Of a DNA stretch of 60,099 nt, positions 43,274-55,449 are shown piece by piece; within the stretch, counting starts at the first letter, position 1, and each line of letters begins with the position of its first letter. Origin of the DNA: Penium margaritaceum (Eukaryota; Streptophyta; Zygnematophyceae; Desmidiales; Peniaceae); assembly GCA_023375785.1 (NCBI GenBank), contig SZWC01004735.1:107808-167906 (forward strand). The letters are read 5' to 3'. A program made the position numbers and the translations under genes. Under the pieces are notes generated by a model, which was not told the DNA's origin, made no database searches, and saw nothing but the letters and a program-made list of their open reading frames with translations.

Positions 43274-43790
43274 AGTGAAGGAGGATTGTTTTCATGTGAG
43301 TCGTTCCCATCCGTACATGTAGTTGAATTTGACCATTTGACAGTATCTATTCACATGTATACCCATGTTGCAGACCCACCAGCGTTGGAGTATCGACGGG
43401 TGGTGATACAACCATTTGCAGCCGTAGGACAGCTGCTACACAATCCCAGTGACTTGATGGAATTTTCATTGTTTTTATGTACCCTCTATAGTTATCTTGG
43501 TGGACCCGTGGTGGACCCCATTCACATGTTTTTACATGGTGTGTCCAGTGGTCGATGCCAAATCCATACACGTGTACAATCATTTCGTCAAGCTAAAGAA
43601 TGTCCATCTTTAGGTTCAGACGTTCCAATACTACTATGACAGTGCATTAGGTTACAGCAAAAGGGATGATTTTGGGCTGGCTTTAGGAGCAACGGACTCT
43701 GCCTTGTGTGCCACTTAGCCAAACCAATGTTGCTCTTGTACATTCCTTGCATGTGACTTCGTTAGCAGACTGGACTACGTTGTTCAATCA
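43274..43790 (+). repeat. Copia-D2 polypurine tract and 3' LTR
   Basis: AGTGAAGGAGGAT at 43,274-43,286 is the purine tract. The LTR begins TGTTTTCATG at 43,287 and ends CAATCA at 43,790. Its last third matches D1 and the 5' LTR (CTTAGCCAAACCAATGTTG-like block). GAGGA follows. The LTR is 504 bp against 466 bp for its partner, with strong divergence, so the insertion is old. Confidence 0.88.
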
Positions 43791-43856
43791 GAGGAAAAAA
43801 AGCAAAGAAGCTTCTAGGAATCTTCTCAAAAGAGAGGGGGCGAGGAAGAGAGGAGG

Positions 43857-43883
43857 AGGAGAGAGAGGGAGAGATAGAGAGAT

Positions 43884-43972
<89 letters not shown>

Positions 43973-44048
43973 NNNNNNNNNNNNNNNNNNNNNNNNNNNN
44001 NNNNNNNNNNNNNNNNNNNNNNNNNNGAGAGAGAGAGAGAGAGAGAGA
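43857..44048. repeat. (GA)n microsatellite enclosing a 54-base N gap
   Basis: Pure GA from about 43,890 to 43,970, N at 43,973-44,026, and GA again to 44,048. The true length is unknown. Long frames across it on either strand are artefacts. Confidence 0.97.
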
Positions 44049-44899
44049 TGAGAGAGCGCATGAGGTTATGGATGAAAAACATTGGGTAGCCACCCCTTTG
44101 CACAAGGGAGCTTGGTAAAGGCCACTCATTGGCAGTCCCTTCTCACTCTTGTCCCCTCCATTATCTCACAGTGATTGTGAAGGGATGGATACCTTTTATG
44201 TGAATTTCCCCAGCGTGCCTCGTATTTACTAACTTTGTTCCATTGCGCAAAACTTAAATAGAAGTTTGACGAGCTTAGACTTTGAGCTATAACTTTACAA
44301 ACTAGTGCAAAACCACCAGTTTGAGATACAACCCCCTTCTCTGGAACCCAGAAGAAGAGTGTGAGGTAAAAGTGTAAGAAGACGCCTTCATACTTCAACT
44401 TTTCAATTCGCTGTGCACAAGGTTTTCCACAACGATTACCCACACTAACATGAGGGTAAAAGAATTCTCACAGATATTGCAATTATCGTTCCTCAAAATT
44501 CCATAGTGACTTTGTGCACGAATTTGAGCATAGCATTGGCTATAGGGGTAGCCAAAGCCTAAAGGTTGTATACGACATAAAGCTCGTTTAGAGGAACTTC
44601 CATGTAGATGGAATGCTAGTAATGGCTCCACCAAGTAAGAATCCCAGGTTGAGGATGTGCAAACTTAAAACTTAACTTGTTTAGATGTCGTGGTTTGAAA
44701 GGCTCTTTGCAAGCTCTATTTCATTCTTTAATCTTTCCATGGAAAGCCCCCTAATCTAGCGAGCCACATGAATTTTTTGTGCTGCATGTTGCGGCAGTAT
44801 CTTATTGGAACCTCTTATTGTTCACCCCGTCTCAAAGCATCCTTGCTTGTGCCATGGACTAAGACTTGGTGCAGGAGGCCTGTCCAAGACCAAAGTGCT
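44049..44899. other. No gene recognised
   Basis: Frames up to 105 codons occur on both strands but none shows a domain or repeat. If the Gypsy-F copy has an LTR it should lie here, yet nothing resembles the GC-rich Gypsy-B LTR. Confidence 0.55.
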
Positions 44900-45549
44900 C
44901 CACGGGCGACGGGCTTGAAAGAAAGAAGGAGGTTCTCAGTGGAAGATTTTTGGATGATCCCCATTGTTGTGGGCTCAACGGAACCATTGTCCAAACGTGT
45001 AGGGGTCAAGAAGCCACAAAGGGGGAGATAAAACAAGTCGAGAAGAGGCAAGAGAAGCAAGATAAGAGAAAAAATGTAGGAAGTTGTAGTGCTTGCCATG
45101 GAGAGATCTTCTTCCCCTCGTTGGTTTTCCTTGTGATTCTACTTTTTAAACAAAACTCACCTGTTTTTTTTTCAAGGCTTCACACCCCTATATGGCTTCG
45201 GAAACTAACTTGTGTCGTGAGTTCTGGCTAGGAAGATTGGCTTGGAGAAACCATGGTGTTGAAAATGGTGGTTTCTACTTGGTGCTTGTGTTGACACAGT
45301 GGCTAAGTAACATAGAAATGTTAAAGCATGGTTGTGCCATCTATGACTGCCTTCAAACGTACAAAAAAGACGTACAAATTCGAGGCATGGCCTCACCGGT
45401 CATGGTAGCAAAGACACACAAAGGAGACAATCCCTTTTTGAGGTTATGAAAAGATCGCATACGAGTTTGGACGTGCTGGCTATGTGACGAAATGGTAAGG
45501 CTAGCACTGAACCATCCATTACCAAGTTGGGCATTGTCGTGACAGTCTA

Positions 45550-47300
45550 ACCATGCACCCTTGGTCAACTCCAAAACCTGGGGGCTATGGTCGTCAGTAT
45601 CGTCGCAAACATGACTTTACCGCATCTCCAAAAGGCAATCCGTGCAAGCCTAAAGCGTGCCCGTATAGGGGACGTTCTTTACGAGCAAGGCAATGTACCG
45701 GTGGACAGTCCCCATGGAACGATGCGCTCAGGGAAGACCACCTTGTCATGGATCTGGATGAAGGGTACGAAGAGGCTAATGACAATCGTGACCATCTTCA
45801 CCATAGTAAGTCGAACTTGAGCAAGTCACTTGAGAAGGACGATTGGCTCGCTGGTAGCACCAATGTTGTTGATAGTAGAAAAGGTGCTAGAAGTAATCAC
45901 CCACAAAGCTCCCACACTCATGAAATGGATGGTGACTCAATGAAGGCTATATGTGTTGCTTGAAGGTAAGTGGTTGGGATAACTTCCAAAGCGCAATGAC
46001 AGGCCTAGATAGTCCTAAATTTAAGGAATGATACATCTCACAGAGGTGCATCTGTTGAATCCTCTTCTAACAAAAAGGATGCAACCAAGCGTGTTTATAA
46101 CCACTCTAGCGTGGTGGAAGATAGGAGCATCCTTTACCAATTGGGCCTTTTTGGGGGATTGTATACGAACAATTTTCTCCTCCCCTAGGCAAAGGCACAT
46201 GGCTAGTGTGAAGATATGGTAGAAATTACAGAGGTTATGGAAACATCAGAACTGGAGATCGTGTCTATCAAATTCTTACCCCATCTATGATAGTGAACCG
46301 TGGACCTCGACCACGACCTTAAGCTGCATGCTTGTTTTCTCACAATGCGACTATTCATGTCTATGACCTCAACAAGGCAAAAATGCAGTGTCATCAAGGT
46401 GTAGGTACACTGGGGTCTTGAGCACACAATTGTTACTGATAGAACCACTATTGGCAATGAATACCAACCAGGCTTGACAATGTTAGGGCTTGTGATGAGT
46501 ACATCGTTCCTCATGGACGTGGGAATAGTTCATAAGGGCGTGAAGCTGACCAGATTGCTAAACCACATGGAGAGTGTTTTGCGCGTCCATAAGGCTATAC
46601 CTAGTTAATGGGACAACATTATCTCAAAGCAACCAAAATGAAATCCCTTTGAGTACGCGTTCAAGGAGTGGAGTTCAAAACAACCTCACTTAAAATTGCT
46701 AATCTATGGCTTGGAAGACCTTTTTGAGCCATCTTGCACGTGGTTTGTTACCAAAAAGAGCTAAGTAGCTTGTTTGAGTCACACTTGAGCAATTATACCA
46801 CAATCATGGTGGAAGTCAGAATCTTCATCAAGACTGATGAGAAACAGATAACCAAGTATAGAGAGTACTTACTACTGGAGTACTTGCGTGATAATCTTGC
46901 TATTGCAAATCAGAATGACACAATCACCAATATGGCAATACATTTACCTTGGAAATTCTCAATGGTATTGCGTTAGTACGTGAGTGAAATGTTTCCAGCG
47001 AACCCAAAAAAAACTACTTGGATGGAAGACCAATAGTGTATGTACACTAAGGTAACGACGTTCACATGGCCACCACTACAAGGACAAGAGGGAGAATCAA
47101 GCAACACAATGCGGCTAAGGAAAGGCAAAGGTCGGATGGAAGGTCCTCAAGAAAAGCGTAGCCATGACAATGATGAGTTGTTGGCAAAACCTTGATGTCA
47201 TAAATCAAACCTCTACAAAGGGCTCTGGCACAATTGCATTCAGGTTGACCACTTCAGGGTCAATTTTCCCAAGACCACTGGTGGCAAACAATAGGTTGCG
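45550..47300 (+). pseudogene. Gypsy-F gag
   Basis: The acidic leader LREDHLVMDLDEGYEEANDN matches the Gypsy-B block EEDHPDVDPDEEHDAED. The capsid region from 46,530 reads HKGVKLTRLLNHMESVLRVH, and later ILLEYLRDNLAI-like text (46,734-46,976). YVSEMFPANPKKT corresponds to YMSEVYSMNPKNY. The knuckle remnant near 47,232-47,275 keeps DHFRVNF against GHFRAQC, so ligands are lost. Many stops. Confidence 0.75.
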
Positions 47301-47639
47301 GCAATCTCTTTAGTTGTAGTTCACGTGGAGACCATACATTAGACATTTGCAGGCAGGGCCATGGGCAGGTTGAGGTCGTGGCAACGAGCCTGGTTGTGGG
47401 AATAGACAGGTCTGGGACACGCTTTGTCCCAATCAGCGAATTTGGTGCAGACCTCTAAAGGGGAAAAGTAGATCACGAGTGGGATTTGTTTTTTTCCTGA
47501 AAAGGATGGAAGACAGTTCGAGTTTGTGGTAGGTTGGGATAGCTCTATTGTGTTTTGTCCAACAATTAAGCCATGTTTCTTGCTTGGCAAGTAGATGAAT
47601 GATCCAAAATGATTAGTGAGGAGGCACAATCCACTATGG

Positions 47640-48122
47640 AAGAACCATGTGATGCTATGACTAAGAACATCACTCTTAAGACAATGGGTGAACTCACTTT
47701 TTTCAACATCCCAAGTCAATGATTTCGATCTTGTTAAGTCAAAATATTTGATGGCACTTGTAGAACTTACATGGCATCATAAGATGTGGACTCAAGTATG
47801 TGAAACATTGGAGTTTCGGTGGCCGCAATACTGATTTTGTGTTTTCAATAAACTTCGTTTGTCGCATCAAACACTTCTTAATATTAATATGAGGGAAAAT
47901 GAAGATATAGTTTCTAAGACACCTACAATTGTCCTTGTGATTATACTAGGTGATAGTCGTAGACATGGTTTCTTATTTCACCTAAGTTGTACCCGACAGG
48001 TTGGCCTAGATCATAAGCCATTGGATACCGTAATTGTTTTCAATGACAATTGTACTGTACCAGTGATCAACACCTGTACAGCAAATGCTTTATTCAAGTA
48101 TAAACACAAAACATTACATTGA
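47640..48122 (+). pseudogene. Gypsy-F pre-protease segment and protease
   Basis: 47,728-47,829 repeats the family segment ending HHKMWTQVCETLEFRWPQY. The protease (47,859-48,122) reads VLVIILGDSRRHGFLFHLSC, where the catalytic Asp-Thr-Gly is not kept, then TRQVGLDHKPLDTVIVFNDN and VINTCTANALFKYK. These match TRQVGLKDKPSNDLVVVGDN and VIGTCKAKTCIQGY of Gypsy-B. Confidence 0.78.
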
Positions 48123-48365
48123 AGGTACTCAATGTGCGTGATCCTTTAAATGTGATGACATGCAATCTCTTGCTCTACAAAAGCAAGCCTTTAATGTGCT
48201 TCGATTACACAAATGGTACAACATCGTTTTATCCACATATTGATTATAGGAGCGTCACCACCTTGACAAATGGTTTAATCTAGCTTGTTTACAATGTAAG
48301 TCAAGAAATACATTCGACAAGGCTATCTATGTTGCTTGGCCAAATCACAAAAATTGTAGGACATA

Positions 48366-48785
48366 GTGAAAAAATATATTCTAGAATGCTTCAATAACAT
48401 CTTAGCAAAGTTATATGATGTACCAAAAGACCTACTGGCAGAGCTTCCACCACAAAAACACATGGGCCATAGAGTTTTGCCGAAATTGGAAGCAAATCCC
48501 CTGTTCAAGCCCATGTGTTTATGTAGTGTAGTGGAGAGAAGAAGGGTTGAACACCAAGTCAAAAATCATCTTGAAAATGGATGGATTGATCCAATTAACT
48601 CATCGTATTGTGTGCTGATCCAAATGTAAACAAAGGAAATTGGTTTACCTGTGTGCATACACCATGGAGTGCTAAACAATGTCGCTGTTGAGAATAGATG
48701 GGAAATGCTCCCTACGTTGTTTGACTTGCTTCATTCATCGAATATCTTTACAAACCTAGTCTAACTTGGAATCTCCATTGTGGGG
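48366..48785 (+). pseudogene. Gypsy-F reverse transcriptase, N-terminal fragment
   Basis: LLAELPPQKHMGHRVLPKLE and HLENGWIDPINSSYCVLIQM match the start of the Gypsy-B enzyme. After a stop, KEIGLPVCIHHGVLNNVAVE corresponds to DGGLRMCVDSRALNKLSVKK, and FDLLHSSNIFTNLV to FDRLQGAKI.SSL. The catalytic box was never reached. The copy ends here. Confidence 0.8.
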
Positions 48786-49149
48786 ATATATTAATGTTTT
48801 CTGTGAGTTACGGTTCATCATGCCCTCTAAATACACTTCATTAGCTGTGTATGCTAGAGTCCCAAGCCCCCTACTTCCTAGAAGTTCACTCGTGTATATG
48901 CACTTATTATATCATGAAAACAAAGTCCCCTAAAATCTTGATTTTCTTCAAATTATTTGCCTATGCTTTGGAATTTTGATAAACCGAAAAAAATATCTTT
49001 GTACTTATCTGGCCCATTTTTGTCTTCCCAACTCTTTCAGGGTAGTTGTGTCTAGCCCGTTATCTGCCGGAATGTATGTCAGAAGCCAATGTTATTCCTG
49101 TCGGTGACAGTAGGACCAACCGCTGACTTTTCTTGGTAAATCAAAGGGT
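48786..49149. other. No gene; flank of satellite
   Basis: AT-rich sequence without a recognisable coding region. A diverged half-unit of the satellite may begin near 49,090. Confidence 0.6.
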
Positions 49150-50900
49150 ACACACGCGTCATTTGCTCGATGTTTTCCCCCAACACCATTGTCCCCCCCC
49201 CAAAACACTTTGAGTGTATATGAGGAGTGTAACGGGGAGTGTATGGCGCACACAATCGATACAATACTTTAGTGTATTCGTACACTTGTGTATGGATTCA
49301 ACCGTCGCCCATTTACACTACCAAATACACCCCCCGCATTACACTTGCTATCGGGGGGGAGGGGATGACCATCGAAAGAAGTGAGAAAATAATGCTTTAC
49401 AGATGACGAGGTCCGCTTGGGGAGAGCTCATCGCTCGCTCCCCCCCCCCAACACCCTAAGTGTATTGGGGGTGTGTAGTGGGGAGTGTATTGTGCATTCA
49501 ATCATATAAGTACACAAGTGTATTTATACACTCGTGTGTCAAAACAACCGTCGCCTAGCTAGAATACCGAACACACCCCCGTTATACAATTTCGTTTTGG
49601 GGTGGGGGGGCGACAAGCAAAAGAAGTGAGAAAACATTGCTTCACGATGAGCTCCGCTCGGGGAAAGCTTGTCGTCTGCTCCCCCCCCCCCCAACACACC
49701 TAGTGTATTGGGGGCGTGTAGCAAGGAGTGTATTGTGCATCCGTTTGAACTAATACACAAGTGTGTTTATACACTTGTGTATCAAAACGACCGTCACCCA
49801 GACACACTACTGAATGTACCCTCCCAATACACTTTCTAATGTTGGGGGGGGGGCGAGCGGACGAAGAGCAAGAGAAGGTAATAACATATTGCTCTAGGAT
49901 GACGGGTTCCCTCCGGAGGGAGCTCATCGTTTGCTCCCCCCTCCAACACCCCGAGTGTATTGTGGGTTTGTAGGGGGGGTGTATTGTACATCCGCTTAAA
50001 TCAAAACACGAGTGTATTAATATACTTGTGTATCAAATCAACAATCGCCCAGCTTCACTACCAAATACACCCTTGTAATAGACTTTCTATCGTGGGGGAG
50101 GGGAGGGAGCGGATGACAAGCGAGATAAATAAAGAAAATATTTCTTTAAAGACGACGGGCTCTCCCCAAAGCGAGCTCGTCGTCTGCTCCTCCCCCCCTC
50201 AACACCCCCAGTGTATTGGGAGTGTGTAGCAGGGAGTGTATTGTGCATCCGCTCTAAATAATACACAAGTGCATTAATACACTTGTGTATCAAATCCACC
50301 GCCGCCCATCTACACAACTAAACACACCCCTGCAATACACTTTCTATTATGGGGGGTAGGAGGGAGCAGACGACGAGCGAGAGAATGTAAGAAAACATTT
50401 CTCTACGAACAATGGGCTCTCCCCAAAGCGAGCTCGTCGTCTGTCCCCCCAATACACCCAGAGTGTATTGGGGGTTTGTAGCAGAGACTGTATTGAGCAT
50501 CCTCTCTAATAAATACACACGTGTGTTCATACAGTTGAGTATCAAAACAACGGTCGCCCAACTACAGTACTAAATACACCCCTGTAATACACTTTCTATT
50601 CCGGGGGAAGACAATAAGCCAGAGAAGGTAGGAAAACATTGCATTACCGACGACAGGCTCCCCCTCGGAGGGAGCTGCTTGTCTGTCCCCCCCCCCTAAC
50701 ACCACGAGTGTATTGGGGGTGTGTAGCGGGGAGTGTATCGTGCATCCGCTAAAAATAATACATAGGTGTATTTCTACACTTGTGTATCAAAACAACCATC
50801 TCTCAGCTACATTACCAAATACAATTCCGTAATACACTTTCTATTGTCATGGGGGGAGGGGGGGAAGGACAATGAGAGAGAAAAGCAGGAAAATACACTA
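49150..50900. repeat. Satellite of about 250 bp, about 7 units, each unit a long palindrome
   Basis: The landmark GTGTATTGTGCATCC (with variants) recurs near 49,236, 49,482, 49,731, 49,979, 50,238, 50,487 and 50,733, spacing 246-259 bp. Each unit holds a central dyad, ATACACAAGTGTA facing TACACTTGTGTAT, with arms of about 100 bp that mirror each other out to GCTCGTCGTCTGCTCC / GGAGCAGACGACGAGC. A second, weaker dyad lies between units (AGAGAATGT facing AACATTTCTCT near 50,380-50,405). Poly-G and poly-C runs of 5-12 flank the arms. No protein is encoded. Confidence 0.93.
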
Positions 50901-52492
50901 CCCACCTCATGAACCCAGATATCAACTTGGTTGGGGGGGCGATGTACTCTTTAGTTGGGACCTCAGCGAGCGTCGCAAACATGCCTCCCCAATCATTGAG
51001 CTACATAGTCGGATAACCACTTCCATATTGGATCACAATGTATGCAGGCTTCATCAGGATACACTCTTACAACAGGCTTGATAGAACTACCCAAGGAAAT
51101 ACCATATTCCTGAACCAAACAATTTGAGAACAACTTCTAAAGTAAGTAGTTTAACCTAAAAATTGGTTTTCGTATGGTTAAAAAAAGGTTAGAAATATGG
51201 TGCATCATAATCACAAGTTTGAAGGGGAATGTTTATTGTAGCAAATATAGCCATTGTGATAAAGAAACTCATGATTTAGTACTACAAAATGTTCAAAAGA
51301 AGGAAGAAGAAGTTTTGTAGAATTTTGGGGATATCCATATACGAGGAAGTTTCTATGAAGCTAACATGTCCATTTACGCTGACGCATGTGTGTGCATAAG
51401 AATACTTGATTGTTTCTACAAAATAATGTCATTCTTTTGTACTTATTTCGAAGAACGATCCTCACCATATACTTGATACTCGTGCAAAAACATTGAGGTG
51501 TATGAATTAGGGGTGATTGACCATAAACATTTGCTGTGGTTGTGTGCAGGTTTTCCCATGAGCGACTCCCTTAGGGGGGTGACGAAATGTTACCATTAAG
51601 GTGTACTCTTACCTACACAACTCTTTGTAAACCGGACGCGATGTGCTAGCCTCAACTGGATGGTGTAAGCACCAACCGGTAGCAAGCAACCAAGGGGAGG
51701 CCGGTGCACACCTCTCCATCTATGCAAAAGAGTAGCATCATTGCGGAGAAGCACGGGAACACGATTGGCACGGTGGGAGTGATGTGTACTTGTTATTTGC
51801 GTGTGAACATACGAGACTACATGATGACACATATTGGGCAACCCGAGGCCGCCAAGCAATGCATGACTGTGTACGAGTCAAGGATGGGCATTGTTTTGTC
51901 AACATTATGTGGCTCATCTTCTTAGCGTTCTAACGCACCAAGAATTGCATCATTTCATGGAAAAAAACGGCCGAGATATGACCGTTTTCATGAACCACGG
52001 TGATCTGTCACTTGCAACACCACTAGCGGTGGTGACGGCCGCCTGAAGCGCCCTTTTTGGCAATAACACATCAGGGCGCCATTCTAAAACATCCTTGGTC
52101 CTCAATGATCTTTGCCTCATCGACTAACCGGGTCCGTAGGCGCGCTTTGGCCGCGTCGAGTCTTTTGAGCCTTGGTCCTTGGGAGTGAATCCCGTCACAT
52201 GTTTTCTCCTCGGTTGGTCCAACCTTTGGCCGGCCGCAACTTCATCAATTATTGATGGATGGACCCTGTTCTTGGGTCTATCTTGCACAGTTTCTTTAAT
52301 GTTCCAAATTTACAGTCAGTCTATACATTCAATGAAGCCTCAATCTGTAACCAGTGCCATTGGCACTATCCAGCTTACACTCTCACCTCGTTTTTTATAT
52401 CTCCTTTGATGTTGACAGGGTATGTATGAAAAATTTCCTTGCCTCTTTAGCACTTGTATTGTGTTGTGACAGTACTTATGTGTGTGTCTCAA
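50901..52492. other. No gene recognised; one unassigned short open frame
   Basis: 51,704-51,925 (plus) is open for 73 codons (starting MHTSPSMQKSSIIAEKHG). I see no domain, signal peptide or repeat, and base use is more balanced than around it, so an exon is possible but unsupported. The rest is AT-rich with scattered short frames. Not visibly related to the mapped elements. Confidence 0.45.
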
Positions 52493-52562
52493 TGTGTGTG
52501 TGTGTGTGAGTGAGTGAGAGAGAGAGAGAGAGATATAGAGAGAGAGAGAGAGAGAGAGAGAG
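52493..52562. repeat. (TG)n-(GA)n compound microsatellite
   Basis: TG repeats to about 52,508, then GAGT transition, then GA repeats with one ATATAG interruption. Confidence 0.96.
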
Positions 52563-55449
52563 CAAGAGAGGGACAGAGAGCGTTAACAGGTGTACATCAT
52601 GACTGTGACTGTCACTCGTAGTTGATTATGGATAGACTATGAGTCTTAGGTTTGAAACTTAAGTGTACAAGAAAGCATAGACATTGAACTATACACTTCC
52701 ACACTGATGGTGTACAATCCCCTTATTACGGATTGCGGATCCCTCGGACTAGATGTTTTTCATCCTTCAATGTAGCAGAGACTTACCACTAAGCGTACAT
52801 ATAAAAGGCGGCCTAATTCCGCTATACCCACCATTTGGGCATCCAAATTTTCTCGTGGCCATTTCTCACACATTTCAAACACGGTACTCACTTTACCAAA
52901 AAATGCATGTTGTACCCACTTTTCCCAAAGCGCCTAAGATCATGCATGCCGCACCCACTAATGCAAAGAAAGTCATGCTACACCGGTTCCATACAAATTA
53001 GTTCAACGACTGTGGGTATCTGAAGTATAATGTTTTGTTTTTCATTGGTTTCGCAGGATATTCTATTTCTTCCTATGTTTATTTTTCCTTTATGGGGCTA
53101 ATCTTCTGTTGTTTCTATTTTACTAACAAGTAGTTAGATTTTTGGCACATAAAACAATGGGGTTATCATTTATGTCCACTTTAATATTTTTTTTCATCGT
53201 CTGACATGAACTGTTGGTCTTTCGTGCACATCACAATCACACAACCGTGGATGTCCACGGTCATGTTATGCGCTCTTTCGCAATGCGAACAAGCTAAAAG
53301 CCCATCGAATGGGCCTTTTGGCCCTCTGTTACCGATCGTTCAAGGATTGCTTTGATCGTTTGTTACGTCAACAAGTGAATCATTCTTGTTCACTTAAAAC
53401 TCTTCACATCAGTTTGCTATAATGTGAAAAACAACCGAGTGACGTAATTGTTTTTGTAAAATGTCTCCCACACAAAAAATATGTTTTGACGTCGACATAC
53501 CGTCTATCTTTGCAATGCCAAAATGGACACTGAGTGGACGTCGATGTCAATTCATTTTGGGCATATGTCTCATGTCGACGTCGTCGACATGAGAAGAGCG
53601 CAAAAAAGAATGGCGAGCTGTCCATCGGACCTCGTCCAACCGACAGCCGGATAGTCCTCGTTGGCATTTGTGGACAAGGACTAGCTAAACAGGAAGTCAA
53701 TGGGTTGGCTCGCTACCTCCAGCCAGCCCGTAGGTCCTCGTTGGCATTGTGCGCACTTCCATTGCGCACACCGTGCGACGGTTGTGCGCATAAAAAAATC
53801 AAGTGGCCTACCTCAGGAGTCATCGCACGCCGGTAAGCTGGAAGCAAGACCTCTTTTTTGTTCCAAATCGCTGTCGGTCGCACACAACCGAAGAAGAGCA
53901 ACTTCATAGTCTCTCTGATTCGTGCCCGTTTGATCCGTCAATTGGACGTAAGACGAAAAACAAGCAATAGAAAGAGACGAATGCATGTATATTTTTGCTT
54001 TGTTTTCTTACTACGACTTTTGCTTTACTACTTTATTATAGAGAAAGAAATTCAAAAAAATAGCACAACAAAGAATACTCCTGCCAAACGCTTTTGCTCG
54101 TTTGACATGGTGATTCGACGGCGGCCGTATTCTACAGTTTAAATTCTGAAGAATAGCAGAGCAATACATATACTGCAAAAAACGTGGCATGAGATATGCA
54201 AAATGACCATGTATGTCGTTTAAAACTGTTGATTTAAAGGAAACATATTAGAATACGGGACCTAGTTTGTGATGGCGTCAGTGATTAAATGTCCTCGAGC
54301 GTATTTCAGTGGAGTGTCAAAGTGGGTATGCAGAGAATTAAAATTTTCCCCACTCGATTGTTAGCTTGGTGGACATCTGGAGAATTAGTTTTAAACAGTG
54401 GTCCTCAAAACTATTTTCTACATTTTGTGGACGTTATATGTATTTTTCTGTCAAACTGGCTGTCGTATTCATTTTGTGCAAAACATGAGGAAGGTGTACA
54501 TGAGTTGCGACGACGGTGGGTTTACGGCAAGTGTAACCTATAAAAGGATGGTGCATCAAGGACAACGTTTGAATGTACATATGGCATTGCCACATTCGCG
54601 TTTTGTGCCTGGAGATGACAAATACCATGACACCATTTCAAGGATAAGTAATTCAAAGATGCACCAAGAAACTGAATAAGTTTGTCTTTTTTTACGTAGA
54701 AATACCTTGGTTTTCTCTGAAACAATAGAAGGGCAAAGAATGGAATTAAAGCCATCGCAATTGCTTCCACACCAAAAAACCCACATAGCTAGCTATGGAG
54801 AATTCTCGAAAGCCTTCCCTCTTCCTCGATAAAACAATGTCACAATTTGTGTTTGTTCCTTACACTCGAGCTCTAAATGGCGGGTGTAGTTGTCTGTCTA
54901 GTCTCACTACTGTTTCTTAGTGGATAGTTACCATTCACGACAACCACAACTACGTCCTCTCACGTCATAGAAACTTCATGCCTAGTGCAACATTTGTGAT
55001 GGGTACTACAGTCTGCATCTAGACCTTTGAGCTTCAAATCCAGATGTACGTCGTTGTTAAATGGCATCGACGGTCAACAACCGTGCGGAAAAGGTTCAAA
55101 TGAAGTACGTGCCCATGCCCTCCCATGCATCATGATATGTTAAAGGCGGCATCAGCCTGTTCCTACTACTTTGTAGTGTATTCCGCCACCTAGGCTGCTT
55201 GGTCGTGTCCACAGACTTTGCACAAACAAATGGCACAAACAATAAGGGCCATGGACACTGATTGCACAACGACGTGGCCACCAGGCCCCATGGTCTAGAA
55301 TTTCAAGCATGATGCAGTCCTTTTCTACACACACCGTGCTCACGTAACAGTATCAAATGGCTTGGTAAGCTACATCGCTGCATTGCACCAATGGTTGTGG
55401 AGAAGTTTGGGTTCAACAAGGAATTCATAAAGTTGTCCATGGTACATTC
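52563..55449. other. No gene recognised; contains a 27-bp perfect palindrome
   Basis: Frames of 60-100 codons on both strands lack any motif I know. 53,568-53,594 is a perfect inverted repeat with 13-bp arms around one T (arms TCTCATGTCGACG and its complement), set in a cluster of GACGTCGA/TCGACGTC words (53,485-53,600). TCCTCGTTGGCATT occurs twice (53,656 and 53,731). Confidence 0.5.

Larger units (their letters stand above)
35741..43790 (+). mobile_element. Copia-D2: full-length Ty1/Copia retrotransposon
   Basis: 8,050 bp on the plus strand. 5' LTR 35,741-36,206, primer site 36,207-36,218, gag, protease, integrase, reverse transcriptase and RNase H in Copia order, purine tract 43,274-43,286, 3' LTR 43,287-43,790. 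GAGGA occurs immediately before (35,736-35,740) and immediately after (43,791-43,795), an exact 5-bp target duplication that fixes both ends. All coding parts are frame-broken. An E-family solo LTR (40,526-40,835) sits between integrase and reverse transcriptase. Confidence 0.92.
44900..48785 (+). mobile_element. Gypsy-F: 3'-truncated copy of the Gypsy-B family
   Basis: Follows Gypsy-B in plus orientation. Leader (44,930-45,300 matches the Gypsy-B leader around 29,170-28,850), gag, protease, and the first half of reverse transcriptase. Then homology stops at about 48,785. No palm or thumb, RNase H, integrase or 3' LTR follows. AT-richer than Gypsy-B and far more decayed. Its value is as an independent relative that confirms Gypsy-B domains. 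Confidence 0.82.

Noticed and set aside
43708..44129. Arg/Glu and Ser/Leu repeat frames over the GA tract
   Set aside because: Translation of a dinucleotide repeat and of N bases.
49150..50900. CRISPR array
   Set aside because: Spacing is regular, but units are 250 bp, the repeated part is nearly the whole unit, arms are palindromic, and the context is eukaryotic. No cas genes.
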